Positions 1 to 11,153 are shown, counted from the first letter of the stretch. The stretch: 64,000 nt of DNA from Anaeropeptidivorans aminofermentans (GCF_940670685.1 NZ_OW711693.1:1922001-1986000), one strand, 5' to 3'. A program made the numbers and translations. Notes: generated from the sequence alone by a model not told the origin.

Positions 1-594
1 TCCTATTTCGCTTCCTGCGTCAACCATCATACGTATTTCTTCTTCTGTAACCTGCTCCGTATCTTCATTGGGGTCTATGCCTAAAAGCCTTACCACGGCG
101 TTTGTAGACATACTTAAAAGCTTAACAAAGGGCTTGCAGATTACAGCAAGAAAATTTACAGGACCAACAACAAGATCCGCCATGAATTCAGTTTTCTTAA
201 GAGCAAGTCTTTTTGGAACGAGCTCACCTAAAACAAGCTGGAAATAAGAAAGAAGTATGGTAATTAAAATAACAACTCCGCTTTTTAAGCTGGCAGAATG
301 TGCCGCTGCTGGTGAAAGACCTAATCTAACAAATAAGCTTATAATCGGATCTGCGAAAGTCTGCCCTGCATATGCACCTAAAAGCAAGCCTACGAGGGTT
401 ATGGCTATCTGAATAGTAGATAAAAAATTGTCTTGATGCTCAAGTGTCTTTTTAATAAGAATTGCTTTTTTGTCGCCCCGGTCTGCTCGGTATTTTATCT
501 TATTAGGATTAACAGACAATACCGCAAGCTCCGCACTTGAAAAAAAGCCGTTGACTAAAATGAGTATTGCAAGAATTATAACATCTTGTAGCAA
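1..594 (-). CDS. CNNM/CorC-type (hemolysin C family) membrane protein, partial
   Basis: Reading the minus strand from a TTG at 594 gives a protein starting LLQDVIILAILILVNGFFSS that continues with AELAVLSV, a hydrophobic stretch (STIQIAITLVGLLLGAYAG) and a LGELVPKRLAL motif. This is the layout of the DUF21/CNNM transmembrane domain of the CorC/YrkA/TlyC family, linked to divalent cation (Mg2+/Co2+) handling. The window edge cuts it after about 198 residues, so the usual CBS pair and CorC_HlyC domain are not visible. The TTG start follows GGAGG with about 11 bases of spacing; the nearby ATG is out of frame. Family assignment is firm; substrate is unknown. Confidence 0.85.
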   Translation of the reverse strand, partial: MLQDVIILAILILVNGFFSSAELAVLSVNPNKIKYRADRGDKKAILIKKTLEHQDNFLSTIQIAITLVGLLLGAYAGQTFADPIISLFVRLGLSPAAAHSASLKSGVVILITILLSYFQLVLGELVPKRLALKKTEFMADLVVGPVNFLAVICKPFVKLLSMSTNAVVRLLGIDPNEDTEQVTEEEIRMMVDAGSEIG

Positions 595-1161
595 AATTGA
601 TTCATCCTCCAAAATTTTTAAAAATATATTGTTTCATGAGCGTAGGCTTTACAAATACATTTCTCTACGTGAAATGTATTCATATTATAAGCTTATAAGG
701 TATAGTGAAACAAATTAATTACAGTAACAAAAACCATATATTTTATACTCAGTAAACCTAAAAACACTTACAACTAAGCTAGACGAGAGTCCCTTTATGG
801 TCAACAAACTTCTTTTTATCTTGTTGATTGTGAATGGCTTAAATATAGGGTTTTTATATATTAAGCCGTTTATGAAAAATAGGCTTTTGTTACTCCTTTA
901 ATCTTGTTTTACTTTAAATAGGAAAAATGCTGTTACCATTTAATATTAAGAACCTGATTTTACTCCTATAACTTACTATGATATTCTATCAGTTTTAACT
1001 ATTTAACTCCAATGTTATTTTGAACCCTATGGAACAAAAATAAGGCAAATATAATCAAACATTTAATATACTCCCCCTATTCTTTTATTTTCTGCTTCTC
1101 TAAACAACATATACGCATATGCTTAAATAAATACTGATAAAATTATGATTTTTGAAAATTT
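595..1161. repeat. intergenic region with dispersed hairpin repeat (family A copy)
   Basis: No gene is visible. At 640-700 there is a GAAATGTATTC-type palindromic piece resembling repeat family B. From about 701 (TATAGTGAAACAAATT, then CAGTAACAAAAACC) to about 914 lies a degenerate copy of repeat family A. Its internal stems include a GGCTTAAATATA / TATATTAAGCC hairpin at about 835-875. The rest is AT-rich, with no supported promoter or small ORF. Confidence 0.6.
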
Positions 1162-1710
1162 CTATTTATATTCCGCTCTTTCCCCGCCGATAAGCTTCGG
1201 GCGGCTGTAAAGATAATTTATATTTGCCTTGCCGATTTTTTCTATAGAGCCTCTGTAAGGTACCTGAACATATCTTACATGCATTCCAATAAAGGTATTT
1301 CCGATATCAATTCCTGCAAAGGCGTTGATTTTTTCAACCATTACCGGCTCTTCATAAAATTTATAGGCGGCTGTTGCAAAAGAGCCTCCTGCATGGCCCT
1401 TAGGAATAACGCTTACGATTTCATAGTCAAACCTTAAAGTGGCAGTTTTTTCTATTACAAGGGCCCTATTAATATGCTCACAGCCCTGAACCGCTAAAAA
1501 CAGACCTCTCATATTAAAAATGGGAAGTATTTCCTTGATTATGGCTTCACCAATTTCGGCATTTGAGCCTTTTCCAATTTTTGCGCCTAATATTTCGCTG
1601 CTGCTGGCCCCAAGAACGAATACTTCTCCTCTGGGTATTCTAATATAATTAAGAAACTCCGTAATTGCGTCTTTTGTATCAGATACTATATTATTCATAG
1701 CTATGTCCAT
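1162..1710 (-). CDS. DUF436 / UPF0340 family protein (YwlG-like)
   Basis: The 182-residue protein matches the YwlG/TIGR01440 family in length and in motifs such as VLGASSSEILGAKIG near residue 33, the central LAVQGCEHINRALV and IDIGNTFIGMHV near the C-terminus. No biochemical function is established for this family. The start is the ATG at 1710, 8 bases after GGGGAGG. It begins 41 bases after the stop of the upstream NAD-kinase-like gene on the same strand, so the two are probably co-transcribed. Nothing is odd in length or composition. Confidence 0.85.
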   Translation of the reverse strand: MDIAMNNIVSDTKDAITEFLNYIRIPRGEVFVLGASSSEILGAKIGKGSNAEIGEAIIKEILPIFNMRGLFLAVQGCEHINRALVIEKTATLRFDYEIVSVIPKGHAGGSFATAAYKFYEEPVMVEKINAFAGIDIGNTFIGMHVRYVQVPYRGSIEKIGKANINYLYSRPKLIGGERAEYK

Positions 1711-1751
1711 ATCTATACCTCCCCTGTAGAATTCTATTTTAAACTATATAA

Positions 1752-2885
1752 TTAATTATGAACCTTATGATAGGCGCTTTTATTATATCCTGTTATTATT
1801 TCTATATATCCGCTTAAAGCTTCGTCAAGCTCCGTATCTCCTGTATCTACTACGAGGGGCCTTCCGCCAAGCTCTGCTATTTTATGCTCGGTTGCTATTA
1901 CTATAATATTTTTTATGCCGATTTTTCTTATAACCCTTGGGCTTAACTGCTGGTTTCCTCTTCCGAAGAGATTTCCCTGGCCTCCTATAATGGTTACAAT
2001 TAGCTTTGCAGGGATATCTTCTTTATTTAAAAGCTCCCATAGCTCTTTTTCCGTAACGTCAGACATGCAAAGCGCTTTATTCTTTATAATATCTATGCCC
2101 AGAAGTGTATCTTCTATTCCAAGTTCATCCATGAGTATTTTTGTCGTGCTTCCCGGACCTATAATGTAATATATATCATCTTCTATACTTTCCATTACAG
2201 TGTCTACGATTCCGATTAAATCGTCATCTTCTGAATGAATTGCACTTTTAATATTCTGAATTCTCTCTCCGGCGTCCGGAACGATCATATATCCGTATAA
2301 TTTGGCTTCTACTATGGATTTTCTAAAAAGCTCCTCATTGATATCCATAACAGCTGATTCTTTAATGTGGGTTATTTTCCCGTCTAAATAATCTCTTGCG
2401 GCTGTGCCTGCATTGGTAGGGGTCGTTGCATATACGGAAGAATGGATTTTTACGCCGGCTGGAACGCCCATAACAGGAACCTTTTCGCCGACTGCCTCAT
2501 ATATATCCCTTGCCGTTCCGTCGCCTCCGGCAAACAAAATCAAATCGGGCTTTTCATCAGCCATAAGTCGTGCAGCCTTTTTCGTATCTTCCGATGTGGT
2601 TTTATTGTTTTCAGGAAATCCCAGAACTTTTACGTTATGAAAGCCTTCTTTCTTTAAAATATCTTCTCCCATATTTCCGCCGTATGTGAGAACTTCTAAT
2701 TTTTCATTTAAAGGAAAAATTAGCTTTAATGCCGTCCTCATTCTGTTAGGGGCCTCCGGTACGCCGCCCATAGCCTCTGCTTTTTCTAAAATATCTTCTA
2801 AATCGCTTCCCTTAAGGGCAAGCTTTCCGCCAAGGCCGGCAATAGGGTTTACGATAATACCAAGTTTTTTTATTTTTTCGTCCAT
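1752..2885 (-). CDS. ATP-NAD kinase / AcoX-like family protein
   Basis: A 377-residue protein of the COG3199 (AcoX-like, predicted ATP-NAD kinase) family. It opens with LGIIVNPIAGLGGK and has the diagnostic GGDGT nucleotide-kinase loop in LILFAGGDGTARDIYEA near residue 120, then GVPAGVKIHSSVYATTP. The NAD kinase superfamily uses GGDGT to bind the phosphate donor. The true substrate of this branch is not settled; AcoX-type members sit in acetoin operons, but there are no acetoin genes here. SD GAGGTGA precedes the ATG at 2885. It is the first gene of a likely pair with the DUF436 gene. Confidence 0.8.
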   Translation of the reverse strand: MDEKIKKLGIIVNPIAGLGGKLALKGSDLEDILEKAEAMGGVPEAPNRMRTALKLIFPLNEKLEVLTYGGNMGEDILKKEGFHNVKVLGFPENNKTTSEDTKKAARLMADEKPDLILFAGGDGTARDIYEAVGEKVPVMGVPAGVKIHSSVYATTPTNAGTAARDYLDGKITHIKESAVMDINEELFRKSIVEAKLYGYMIVPDAGERIQNIKSAIHSEDDDLIGIVDTVMESIEDDIYYIIGPGSTTKILMDELGIEDTLLGIDIIKNKALCMSDVTEKELWELLNKEDIPAKLIVTIIGGQGNLFGRGNQQLSPRVIRKIGIKNIIVIATEHKIAELGGRPLVVDTGDTELDEALSGYIEIITGYNKSAYHKVHN

Positions 2886-3058
2886 AGAACGTCACCTCTT
2901 TATAATTAAATCGTTTGTATTATTTTACGGCTTTAATGCAAAAAGTGCAAGCTAAGTTCATATACTTATAGTTTAATTTTATAGTATAAAATTTGGATTG
3001 CAAGGTAATCAAAATCATCGCTTCAAAAGTTCACAGGGCATCTTTGAATCAAGCTAAT

Positions 3059-3197
3059 CTACAGTAAATTTATTATGAAAAAACAGCAAAAGCCTGTTCC
3101 CCTCAAACTCAAAAACACCGATTTCCTTCGGAAACGGTATGTTTTGAGCCTTCGTGAATATACGGTTTTACTACTATTTAACTTTAAATTTACTATA
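3059..3197. repeat. family A terminal-inverted-repeat element, copy of about 139 bp
   Basis: The left end reads CTACAGTAAATTTATTATG and AACAGCAAAAGCC. The right end is GGTTTTACTACTATTTAAC followed by TTTAAATTTACTATA, which is the inverse of the left end. Inside, CGATTTCCTTCGGAAACGG forms a central palindrome. It is non-coding and lies in the 377-base gap downstream of the amidase gene. Confidence 0.75.
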
Positions 3198-3224
3198 TTC
3201 CCTGAATTCTTGCCTTTTTATATA

Positions 3225-3255
3225 AAAAATCCCCTTAAGGCTAGGCCAAAAGGGG
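3225..3255 (-). terminator. Rho-independent terminator of the amidase gene
   Basis: On the minus strand a hairpin with CCCCTT/AAGGGG outer and GGC/GCC inner pairs is followed by ATTTTTTATA. It lies 8 bases beyond the amidase stop codon. Confidence 0.8.
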
Positions 3256-3262
3256 AGAAAGA

Positions 3263-5437
3263 CTATCTTTTAGGCGTATATACACCGAATACTTCAATTA
3301 TGGAATCGTATAAGGCCTGCGCCGTAAGCTCTCTGAATTCTTCGGCCAAAAGTTTCTGCGCGTCGCTTTCGCTGCTTAAAAAGCCTATTTCACAAAGGAC
3401 AGAAGGTATTTTCGTATCCAATATTACTGTAAATGAATCTTTTTTAACCTTTCTGTCGTTTAGCTGCAAGGTGTTAATAAGGTTTTTATGGAAAATTTCT
3501 GCCGTCTGCAACGTAGAAATTCCTATGGTGCTGTCATTTGCATGGGGATAGTAATAAGTTTCCGTACCGTTTGGAACAGGGTTCGGGTGTGCCGAATTAA
3601 GGTGGATAGATACGAAGAGATCCCCTATATCATTTGCAAATGGTGCTCTGTCAAACCTTGATACATACACGTCTTCAGCCCTTGTGGTATAAACCTTTAT
3701 ACCTGTTTTTTCATAATTTTTCTCTAAAATCGCTTTAAGCTTAAGCCCTATATCAAGCGTAAGAACCTTTTCCTGCATCCCATGACCTGAAGTACCGGGG
3801 TCGCTTCCGCCGTGGCCCGGGTCTATTACAACGACCTTTGAATATACTTCTTTCGGGTTTTTAAGGCCTATATAAATATTTTCACCGTCTTCGTATATCT
3901 TAAGGGCAAAAACCTTCTTTTCATTTATAGTTATCTGGGTACTGCTGCCTGTTGTTACAAGGCTTATGCTGCCTACATTTGAGTCATTTATTTCATATTC
4001 CCCGTAACCGTAAATATCCTGATAATTGCCCGGAAGGGTAAGAATATATTTATAATCATTATACCGATCCGTATGGATAATGGAATTAATATTTATGGGG
4101 TTATAAGGGTTCTTTTTAAGAGTAATTATTTTTTGCTCTCCATCGTAGCTTATATTTTTATAAGTAGGCTCTTCAAGACGAATAGTAACACTATTGCCTG
4201 CTGAGGAAACCGTATATTTAACTCTGCTTTTAAGCTCAATAACCACTCTTCCTGTCTGTTCGTCAAACATCGCCTTGCGTATGCTTTGAACAAATTTTCC
4301 GTTGGCATTTAGCTCGCCTGCCGTTATATCCGTAAATGAAAAGTCCACAACAAGTCTTTCAGGATTTGAAAGAGAAGTAATCTCCGGCCCAAGGCTTTTA
4401 GCGCCTGTAATCGTTATATATTCATAATTTCCGTCGGAATTAAAGGAAACGTCCTGTATGCTGTTTTTCTCAAAATTTACGCTTAAGGATTTTCTGTCGC
4501 CGGAAAGAGAAACGGCATAATTTACTCCGCTTTCAAGCTCTAATACAATTCTTGTTACCTTTTGCGGCGTTACTTGATTTTGAGCTGCCCTTATTTTTTT
4601 AACAGCCCCTGTTGAAACGGTGTATTCTGTTTTCGGAAGCTGCATATCGCTGTTATAAATATCGATAACGAGCCTGTTATCCGGCAAAAGAAATTTATCA
4701 ACCTTACTTATTTCAGAACTTGCATTTATGATAACCGAATGATTGCTTCCAGAAGGAGGCGTTAAATTGCTTACGGTAGTTTCGGGATAGCTTCTTTCTT
4801 CTATTTTTGAATTGGATACGTCAACTGCAGGAACCATATCTCCTGTATTTGATGCTCCCTCATCTACTACGCTTCCTTGATTTGTCTCATGGTCAACTTC
4901 ATCTGAATCATCAACATTATCGGCGGGGATTTCAGGAAGAGGCTCGAAAGTATCAGGGCTTTTTACAGAGACAATTCTATTTGTGCCGTCCCAGCCTACT
5001 TGAAAACCCAATGCTTCCGAAGCAAACCGAATCGGAATCATTGTCTTATCGTTTATAATTTTAGGTGCAGAATCCATAATAATAGGATTACCGTTTAAAT
5101 TAGCTACGGAATTATTTATCTGCAGTACTACAAGATCGGCCCCATAAGCCACATAAACTTCCTGAGTGGCGCCGTTCCAGCCTACTATGGCCCCCAGTTC
5201 CTCAAATACCTCTCTTGCGGGAACAAGAGTATAATCGTTTATGATAACAGGCGGCATAGTCAAATTCTCTATTTTTCTGTCATCAATCATAAGAGTGATT
5301 TCTTTAGCGCTGTATTTATGGGATTTTCCGTCATAGGTGAGATTCATTTCAACGGTTTCCATCGCATATGTATTTATAGTTAAAATAGTTGTCATAAAGG
5401 ATGCAACTACCAGATTCTTAAGTATTTTACTTCTCAT
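3263..5437 (-). CDS. secreted N-acetylmuramoyl-L-alanine amidase (copper-amine-oxidase-N, AMIN and Amidase_3 domains)
   Basis: About 724 residues. A signal peptide (residues 1 to about 25, ending INTYA) is followed by two copper-amine-oxidase N-terminal-like repeats at about 45-165 (VPAREVFEELGAIVGW and IPIRFASEALGFQVGW). These are common cell-wall-protein modules in Clostridia. A Ser/Asn-rich linker leads to two AMIN-type modules (about 225-440), which bind peptidoglycan in related proteins. The C-terminal 190 residues are an Amidase_3 zinc amidase: VVIDPGHGGSDPG, HLNSAHPN and the catalytic-Glu region VLCEIGFLSS. It cleaves the bond between MurNAc and the stem peptide. An in-frame TTG 12 bases upstream overlaps the GGAGG, so the ATG at 5437 is the better start. 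Confidence 0.92.
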   Translation of the reverse strand: MRSKILKNLVVASFMTTILTINTYAMETVEMNLTYDGKSHKYSAKEITLMIDDRKIENLTMPPVIINDYTLVPAREVFEELGAIVGWNGATQEVYVAYGADLVVLQINNSVANLNGNPIIMDSAPKIINDKTMIPIRFASEALGFQVGWDGTNRIVSVKSPDTFEPLPEIPADNVDDSDEVDHETNQGSVVDEGASNTGDMVPAVDVSNSKIEERSYPETTVSNLTPPSGSNHSVIINASSEISKVDKFLLPDNRLVIDIYNSDMQLPKTEYTVSTGAVKKIRAAQNQVTPQKVTRIVLELESGVNYAVSLSGDRKSLSVNFEKNSIQDVSFNSDGNYEYITITGAKSLGPEITSLSNPERLVVDFSFTDITAGELNANGKFVQSIRKAMFDEQTGRVVIELKSRVKYTVSSAGNSVTIRLEEPTYKNISYDGEQKIITLKKNPYNPININSIIHTDRYNDYKYILTLPGNYQDIYGYGEYEINDSNVGSISLVTTGSSTQITINEKKVFALKIYEDGENIYIGLKNPKEVYSKVVVIDPGHGGSDPGTSGHGMQEKVLTLDIGLKLKAILEKNYEKTGIKVYTTRAEDVYVSRFDRAPFANDIGDLFVSIHLNSAHPNPVPNGTETYYYPHANDSTIGISTLQTAEIFHKNLINTLQLNDRKVKKDSFTVILDTKIPSVLCEIGFLSSESDAQKLLAEEFRELTAQALYDSIIEVFGVYTPKR

Positions 5438-5478
5438 TTTATCCTCCAAGTCAAAATTACTGTATTTAAACTTTATTT

Positions 5479-5690
5479 TATTATTCGCTTATACTTTGTG
5501 TTATAATCATAGTTTTTGCTCATACATTTCCCAAAGGAAATGCATTCATGAATAAAATTAAATAAGCTTAATTTTATTATTTGCCTATGCGTTGTGTTAT
5601 AATTATAGTTTTTGCTCATACATTTTCCTTTAGAAAATGTATTCGTGACTAAAATCAGATAAAATCTGATTTTAGTCATATTATATCAGA
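5479..5690. repeat. family B hairpin repeats, two tandem units
   Basis: Two related units of roughly 100 bp lie head to tail. Each contains GTGTTATAATYATAGTTTTT, then GCTCATACATTT and a short palindrome (ATTTCC/GGAAAT in one, ATACATTTTC/GAAAATGTAT in the other). The second ends in a perfect 15-bp stem at 5646-5660/5664-5678, TGACTAAAATCAGAT pairing with ATCTGATTTTAGTCA across AAA. The minus-strand reading frame through it only translates the repeat. Confidence 0.7.
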
Positions 5691-5849
5691 AATATTTAAA
5701 TTTTTCTTTGTTTAACGAAGATGAAATAAAAATGTAATAATATTAAATATTTTGGAATACTCAACCAGTTTTTAATTGGAAGCTCTAAAATCATGATAAA
5801 ATAAATATAAGATCATTTTCTGGACATACTATAAAAAGCTTCTATAATT

Positions 5850-6143
5850 ACTGAAATAAATTAAACAGCAACAAAACCATATAGTCACTTAGATTAAAAA
5901 TATAGTTTAGAAATATAATAATTCGTGTTTTATGAAATTATCTTTATTGGATTTTATATATTAAAATCATCATTAATCTATTGCAGTATAAAGACAATTT
6001 CATTATGTTTCCGAAAGGAATCTGTGTTTTTGAGCAATGTAAAAAACAGGGCAGTTGTGATTCAAGAATACCCTGTGAACTTAGGCAGTGACAAGTTAGG
6101 TGAATCGGTTTTGATTACTTCTTTATAATAATTTACTGTAAGC
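5850..6143. repeat. family A terminal-inverted-repeat element, long copy
   Basis: A left end like CTGAAATAAATTAAACAGCA, then ACAAAACCATATA, and a right end GATTACTTCTTTATAATAAT followed by TTACTGTAA bracket about 290 bp. The interior shares CAGTATAAAGACAATTTCA and TATGTTTCCGAAAGGAATC with the copy near 34.5 kb, so the inside of the element is conserved too. Confidence 0.6.
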
Positions 6144-6167
6144 TTTCAGGAAAGGAATGAAAATCTT

Positions 6168-6317
6168 ATGGATATAAACTGTACAAATGATTGCCTTTAT
6201 CAGGTAGACGGAAAATGCACTTTAAATAAGCTTTCCATGCCTTTCTTGGATACGGAAACAGAAGGGCTCCCTGATTGTGCTTATTTCAGCTCAAGATGCA
6301 AAAAGGATAAGCAATAA
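6168..6317 (+). CDS. small Cys-rich protein, 49 aa
   Basis: A 49-residue ORF starting MDINCTNDCLYQVDGKC and ending DCAYFSSRC plus a basic tail. It has five cysteines: C5, C9, C17, C36 and C44. The spacing CxxxC plus CxxxxxxxC suggests a metal-binding or Fe-S mini-protein. Short proteins of this look occur in Clostridia without known function. AGGAAAGG lies upstream of the ATG, and a strong hairpin terminator follows directly after the stop, which supports it being a real gene. It points toward dnaJ tail to tail. Confidence 0.65.
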   Translation: MDINCTNDCLYQVDGKCTLNKLSMPFLDTETEGLPDCAYFSSRCKKDKQ

Positions 6318-6321
6318 AAAA

Positions 6322-6346
6322 GGCAGCAGGTTTATAAGCCTGCTGC
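6322..6346. terminator. bidirectional terminator between the Cys-rich gene and dnaJ
   Basis: GGCAGCAGG and CCTGCTGC pair across TTTATAAG. The hairpin has A-runs on its left and TTCTTT on its right, so it can stop transcription from both converging genes. Confidence 0.8.
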
Positions 6347-6357
6347 TTCTTTATATG

Positions 6358-7494
6358 TTAATTTCCAAAAAATTTAGAGAAAAAACCTTTTTTACTGTCG
6401 TATTCTTCTCCGCCCTCTTCTGCAAATTCCTTCAAAAGCTGTTTTTGCTTTTCGCTGAGCTTTGTAGGAACGCTAAGTTTAAGAGTAATTTTCATATCTC
6501 CTGATATTCTTGAATTTCTAAGTAGTGGAAATCCCTTTCCCTTTAATGTAATGACTGTATCAGGCTGAGTTCCGGCTTTTATGCTGTGCTTTTCCACAGA
6601 CTCCATAGTAGGAATACTAATTTCCGCACCAAGAGCCGCCTGAACAAAGGTTATAGGAAAATCAAGATGAATATCGTTTCCATTTCTTCTGAAATATTTA
6701 TGAGGCTGTACATAAACCGTTATAAGAAGGTCGCCGTTTGGGCCGCCATTTTCCCCTGGTTCACCTTTTTCTGCAAGCCTTATAGTCTGGCCGTTATCAA
6801 TGCCCTTCGGAATATTTACTTCAAAGGTCTTTGACCTTCTTACCTTGCCTTTACCTCCGCAGGTCGGGCACGGATCGGTAATGATCTTTCCTGAGCCGTT
6901 ACATACATGGCAGGTTCTTACACTTGTCATGGTACCGAACATGGTCTGCTGCTGGAATCTTTCCTGCCCGGTTCCGCCGCAGTTTTTACAGCTCTGGGCA
7001 TTTGTTCCGGGCTTTGCCCCTGTTCCCTTGCAGGTTTCACATGTTTCTGTCATAGGCAAGGTTATGGATTTAGCAGCCCCAAAAAAGGATTCTTCAAAGG
7101 TAATATTGATGCCTGTGGAAACGTCTGCGCCTCTCATGGGACCGTTTCTTCTTCCGCCCCCTCTGCCGCCGAAGACATCTCCGAAACCGCCGCCGAAGAA
7201 GGTTTCAAAAATATCGCCCATATCGAAGCCCTGACCGCTGTAGCTATACCCACCGCCGCCTGTCTGATCAAAAGCAGAATGGCCAAACTGGTCATAGGCA
7301 GCCTTTTTCTGAGGGTCGCTTAAAACATCGTAGGCTTCGCTTACCTCTTTAAACTTTTCCTCAGCAGCCTTGTCATTTTGATTGGCATCAGGATGATATT
7401 TTTTTGCCATTTTTCTATATGCTTTTTTTATTTCATCCTCTGTGGCGCCTCTGGATACGCCTAAGGTTTCATAATAATCTCTTTTATCCGCCAT
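6358..7494 (-). CDS. dnaJ: chaperone protein DnaJ
   Basis: About 378 residues with all DnaJ parts. The J domain ([16 protein letters not shown], with the HPD motif in KKYHPDANQ) stimulates DnaK ATPase. A Gly/Phe-rich linker follows ([10 protein letters not shown]), then four CxxCxGxG zinc motifs ([32 protein letters not shown]) and the C-terminal substrate-binding domain. An in-frame ATG 18 bases upstream exists, but MADKRDYYE is the family-typical N-terminus. It is the last gene of the hrcA-grpE-dnaK-dnaJ operon. A strong hairpin in front of it may set its level below dnaK. Confidence 0.95.
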   Translation of the reverse strand: MADKRDYYETLGVSRGATEDEIKKAYRKMAKKYHPDANQNDKAAEEKFKEVSEAYDVLSDPQKKAAYDQFGHSAFDQTGGGGYSYSGQGFDMGDIFETFFGGGFGDVFGGRGGGRRNGPMRGADVSTGINITFEESFFGAAKSITLPMTETCETCKGTGAKPGTNAQSCKNCGGTGQERFQQQTMFGTMTSVRTCHVCNGSGKIITDPCPTCGGKGKVRRSKTFEVNIPKGIDNGQTIRLAEKGEPGENGGPNGDLLITVYVQPHKYFRRNGNDIHLDFPITFVQAALGAEISIPTMESVEKHSIKAGTQPDTVITLKGKGFPLLRNSRISGDMKITLKLSVPTKLSEKQKQLLKEFAEEGGEEYDSKKGFFSKFFGN

Positions 7495-7517
7495 TATACA
7501 CCGCCCGTTCATTTACC

Positions 7518-7550
7518 TTTAATAAGCCGGATTTTATCCGGCTTATTAAA
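7518..7550 (-). promoter_or_regulatory. intercistronic dnaK-dnaJ hairpin
   Basis: TTTAATAAGCCGG and CCGGCTTATTAAA form a perfect 13-bp stem with a 7-base loop between the dnaK stop and the dnaJ start. No long U-tract follows on the minus strand, so partial termination or mRNA processing/stabilisation is more likely than full termination. Confidence 0.6.
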
Positions 7551-7565
7551 TCACAGCTATATATT

Positions 7566-9434
<1,869 letters not shown>

Positions 9435-9514
9435 CTATTTGTATAGTCATAATTAAACAAAGCAAGGTATCCATCTTTTTGTTTAACTAAAGAATTTTAA
9501 TTATTTAAACTTTA

Positions 9515-10066
9515 TTAATTTGCTACCTTTACCATAGAGGGTCTTATAATCTTGTCCTTATATTTATATCCCTTCATAAGCTCTTCTATGATGACATTTT
9601 CATCGTATTCTTCATTTTCTTCATGGCTTACGGCGTTATGAAAGGAAGGGTCAAATTTCTCCCCTACACAATCAATACAGCATACGCCCATATCACAAAG
9701 ATAATTAATAAGCTGATTATATATCATTTCTATGCCTTTATATATATTATCCTCTTTATCCGGAAAGGATTTCAAGGCTCTTTCAAAATTATCTACAATA
9801 GGTAAAAGCCCGGAAACGGCTGATGACACACCATCGTCAAACATGGTAGTCTTTTCTTTTACAGTACGCTTTCTGAAATTATCAAATTCCGCAAGGCTTC
9901 TTTGAAGCTTATCGAAAAGCTCTTCCTTTTCTTTTTTTTCATTTTCAAGCTCTTCTTTTAAAGCGTCAATTTCCGAAACTTCTGCCATGTTTTCTTCTAT
10001 TATTTCCTCTGAGTTTTTTATAGACTCCTCATTGCCACTGGCAGAGCCTTTTTCTTTATTAGCCAA
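9515..10066 (-). CDS. grpE: nucleotide exchange factor GrpE
   Basis: 183 residues. It has an acidic, coiled-coil N-terminal half (ALKEELENEKKEKEELFDKL), the GrpE signature region FDNFRKRTVKE and GLLPIVDNFERAL, and a C-terminal beta domain ending KIIRPSMVKVAN. GrpE releases ADP from DnaK. The start is a TTG at 10066, 9 bases behind AAAGGGG; no suitable ATG lies nearer. It sits 21 bases after the hrcA stop, so it is co-transcribed with hrcA. Confidence 0.95.
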   Translation of the reverse strand: MANKEKGSASGNEESIKNSEEIIEENMAEVSEIDALKEELENEKKEKEELFDKLQRSLAEFDNFRKRTVKEKTTMFDDGVSSAVSGLLPIVDNFERALKSFPDKEDNIYKGIEMIYNQLINYLCDMGVCCIDCVGEKFDPSFHNAVSHEENEEYDENVIIEELMKGYKYKDKIIRPSMVKVAN

Positions 10067-10087
10067 TTAAATGACCCCTTTCTGTTT

Positions 10088-11134
10088 TTATGGTGAATCG
10101 TTTGTTATATAATAAATTAGATGATTTAGATTTTTAACTATTCCGTAAAGCACAGATACCGCCTGGGAATAATCCATTCTCGTAGGACCGACTATGCCTA
10201 TGGCCCCCAGAGATTTATTTCCATATTTGTAATTGGCTTTTATGATGCTGCAATCCTTTAATTGTTCGATATTATTTTCAGAGCCTATTACAACCTCTAT
10301 TTTATCCGCGGCGTCCTTTCCTAAAAGAGTTATAAGAATCTGCTTTTCTTCAAAGGTTCTGAAAATATTTCTTGCTTTTTCTATGTCACTGAACTCAGGA
10401 AACTCTAAAATATTATTAACCCCTGAAGTATAGACCTTTATATTATCCTCTTGAGCAACAAGCTGTTTAATGGCATTAATAATTAACTCAAAGGTTTTAC
10501 TGTCATTTACCCCGCCTATTTTTGAAATGATATCGTCACAGGAAGTACCTGATATTTCTTCAATGGTCTTTCCTGAAAAAGCATTATTCAAAACCAAAGA
10601 AAGCTTATTAAGCTCGTCATATTGAGGGGCATGGGCCACCCTTATAATATGATTTTTAATTACTTTATTGTCTGTAATCAAAACCACAACCACAGAGCTT
10701 TCATCCATGGGAATAAGCTGCAAATGCTTTATTTTGGTCCTTGTAACCTCCGGCTCCGAAACAATTGTCGTATAGTTTGTAAGTACGGAGATGGCCTTTG
10801 CAGTCTCTCTCATTAAATATTCCATATGGTTAATATTATTTATAATGATTCCTTGAAGATACTCAACTTCTTCTTTTGTAAGCTCACGGTATTGCATGAG
10901 CCTGTCTACATAGAGCCTGTAACCCTTGTCGGAAGGAACCCTTCCCGCTGAGGCATGAGGCTGAACGATATAACCCATTTCCTCAAGGTCGCTCATTTCA
11001 TTTCTAATGGTAGCAGAAGAAATACCGAGATCATATTTCTTCGCAATAGTCCTCGAACCGATAGGCTCTGCTGATAAAATATAATCATTGATAATGGCTT
11101 CAAGAATTTTAATTTTTCTATCATTTAGCATCAT
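10088..11134 (-). CDS. hrcA: heat-inducible transcription repressor HrcA
   Basis: 348 residues. The N-terminal winged helix (about 1-80: LNDRKIKILEAIINDY, GISSATIRNEMSDLEE, HASAGRVPSDKGYRLYVD) and the HrcA C-terminal domain (KSLGAIGIVGPTRMDYSQA) are both clear. HrcA binds CIRCE with help from GroEL and blocks class I heat-shock genes. A perfect CIRCE lies 20 bases upstream of its own start, so the operon is autoregulated. The start could be either of two adjacent ATG codons. Confidence 0.97.
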   Translation of the reverse strand: MMLNDRKIKILEAIINDYILSAEPIGSRTIAKKYDLGISSATIRNEMSDLEEMGYIVQPHASAGRVPSDKGYRLYVDRLMQYRELTKEEVEYLQGIIINNINHMEYLMRETAKAISVLTNYTTIVSEPEVTRTKIKHLQLIPMDESSVVVVLITDNKVIKNHIIRVAHAPQYDELNKLSLVLNNAFSGKTIEEISGTSCDDIISKIGGVNDSKTFELIINAIKQLVAQEDNIKVYTSGVNNILEFPEFSDIEKARNIFRTFEEKQILITLLGKDAADKIEVVIGSENNIEQLKDCSIIKANYKYGNKSLGAIGIVGPTRMDYSQAVSVLYGIVKNLNHLIYYITNDSP

Positions 11135-11153
11135 ATGATCACATCCTGTTTTG

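Noticed and set aside
5473-5679. Minus-strand 68-codon frame
   Set aside because: It translates two tandem copies of hairpin family B; no SD and the same peptide motif arises from each repeat.
7495-7512. Upstream start of dnaJ adding six residues
   Set aside because: The extra residues MNGRCI do not occur in DnaJ families; MADKRDYYE is the standard N-terminus.
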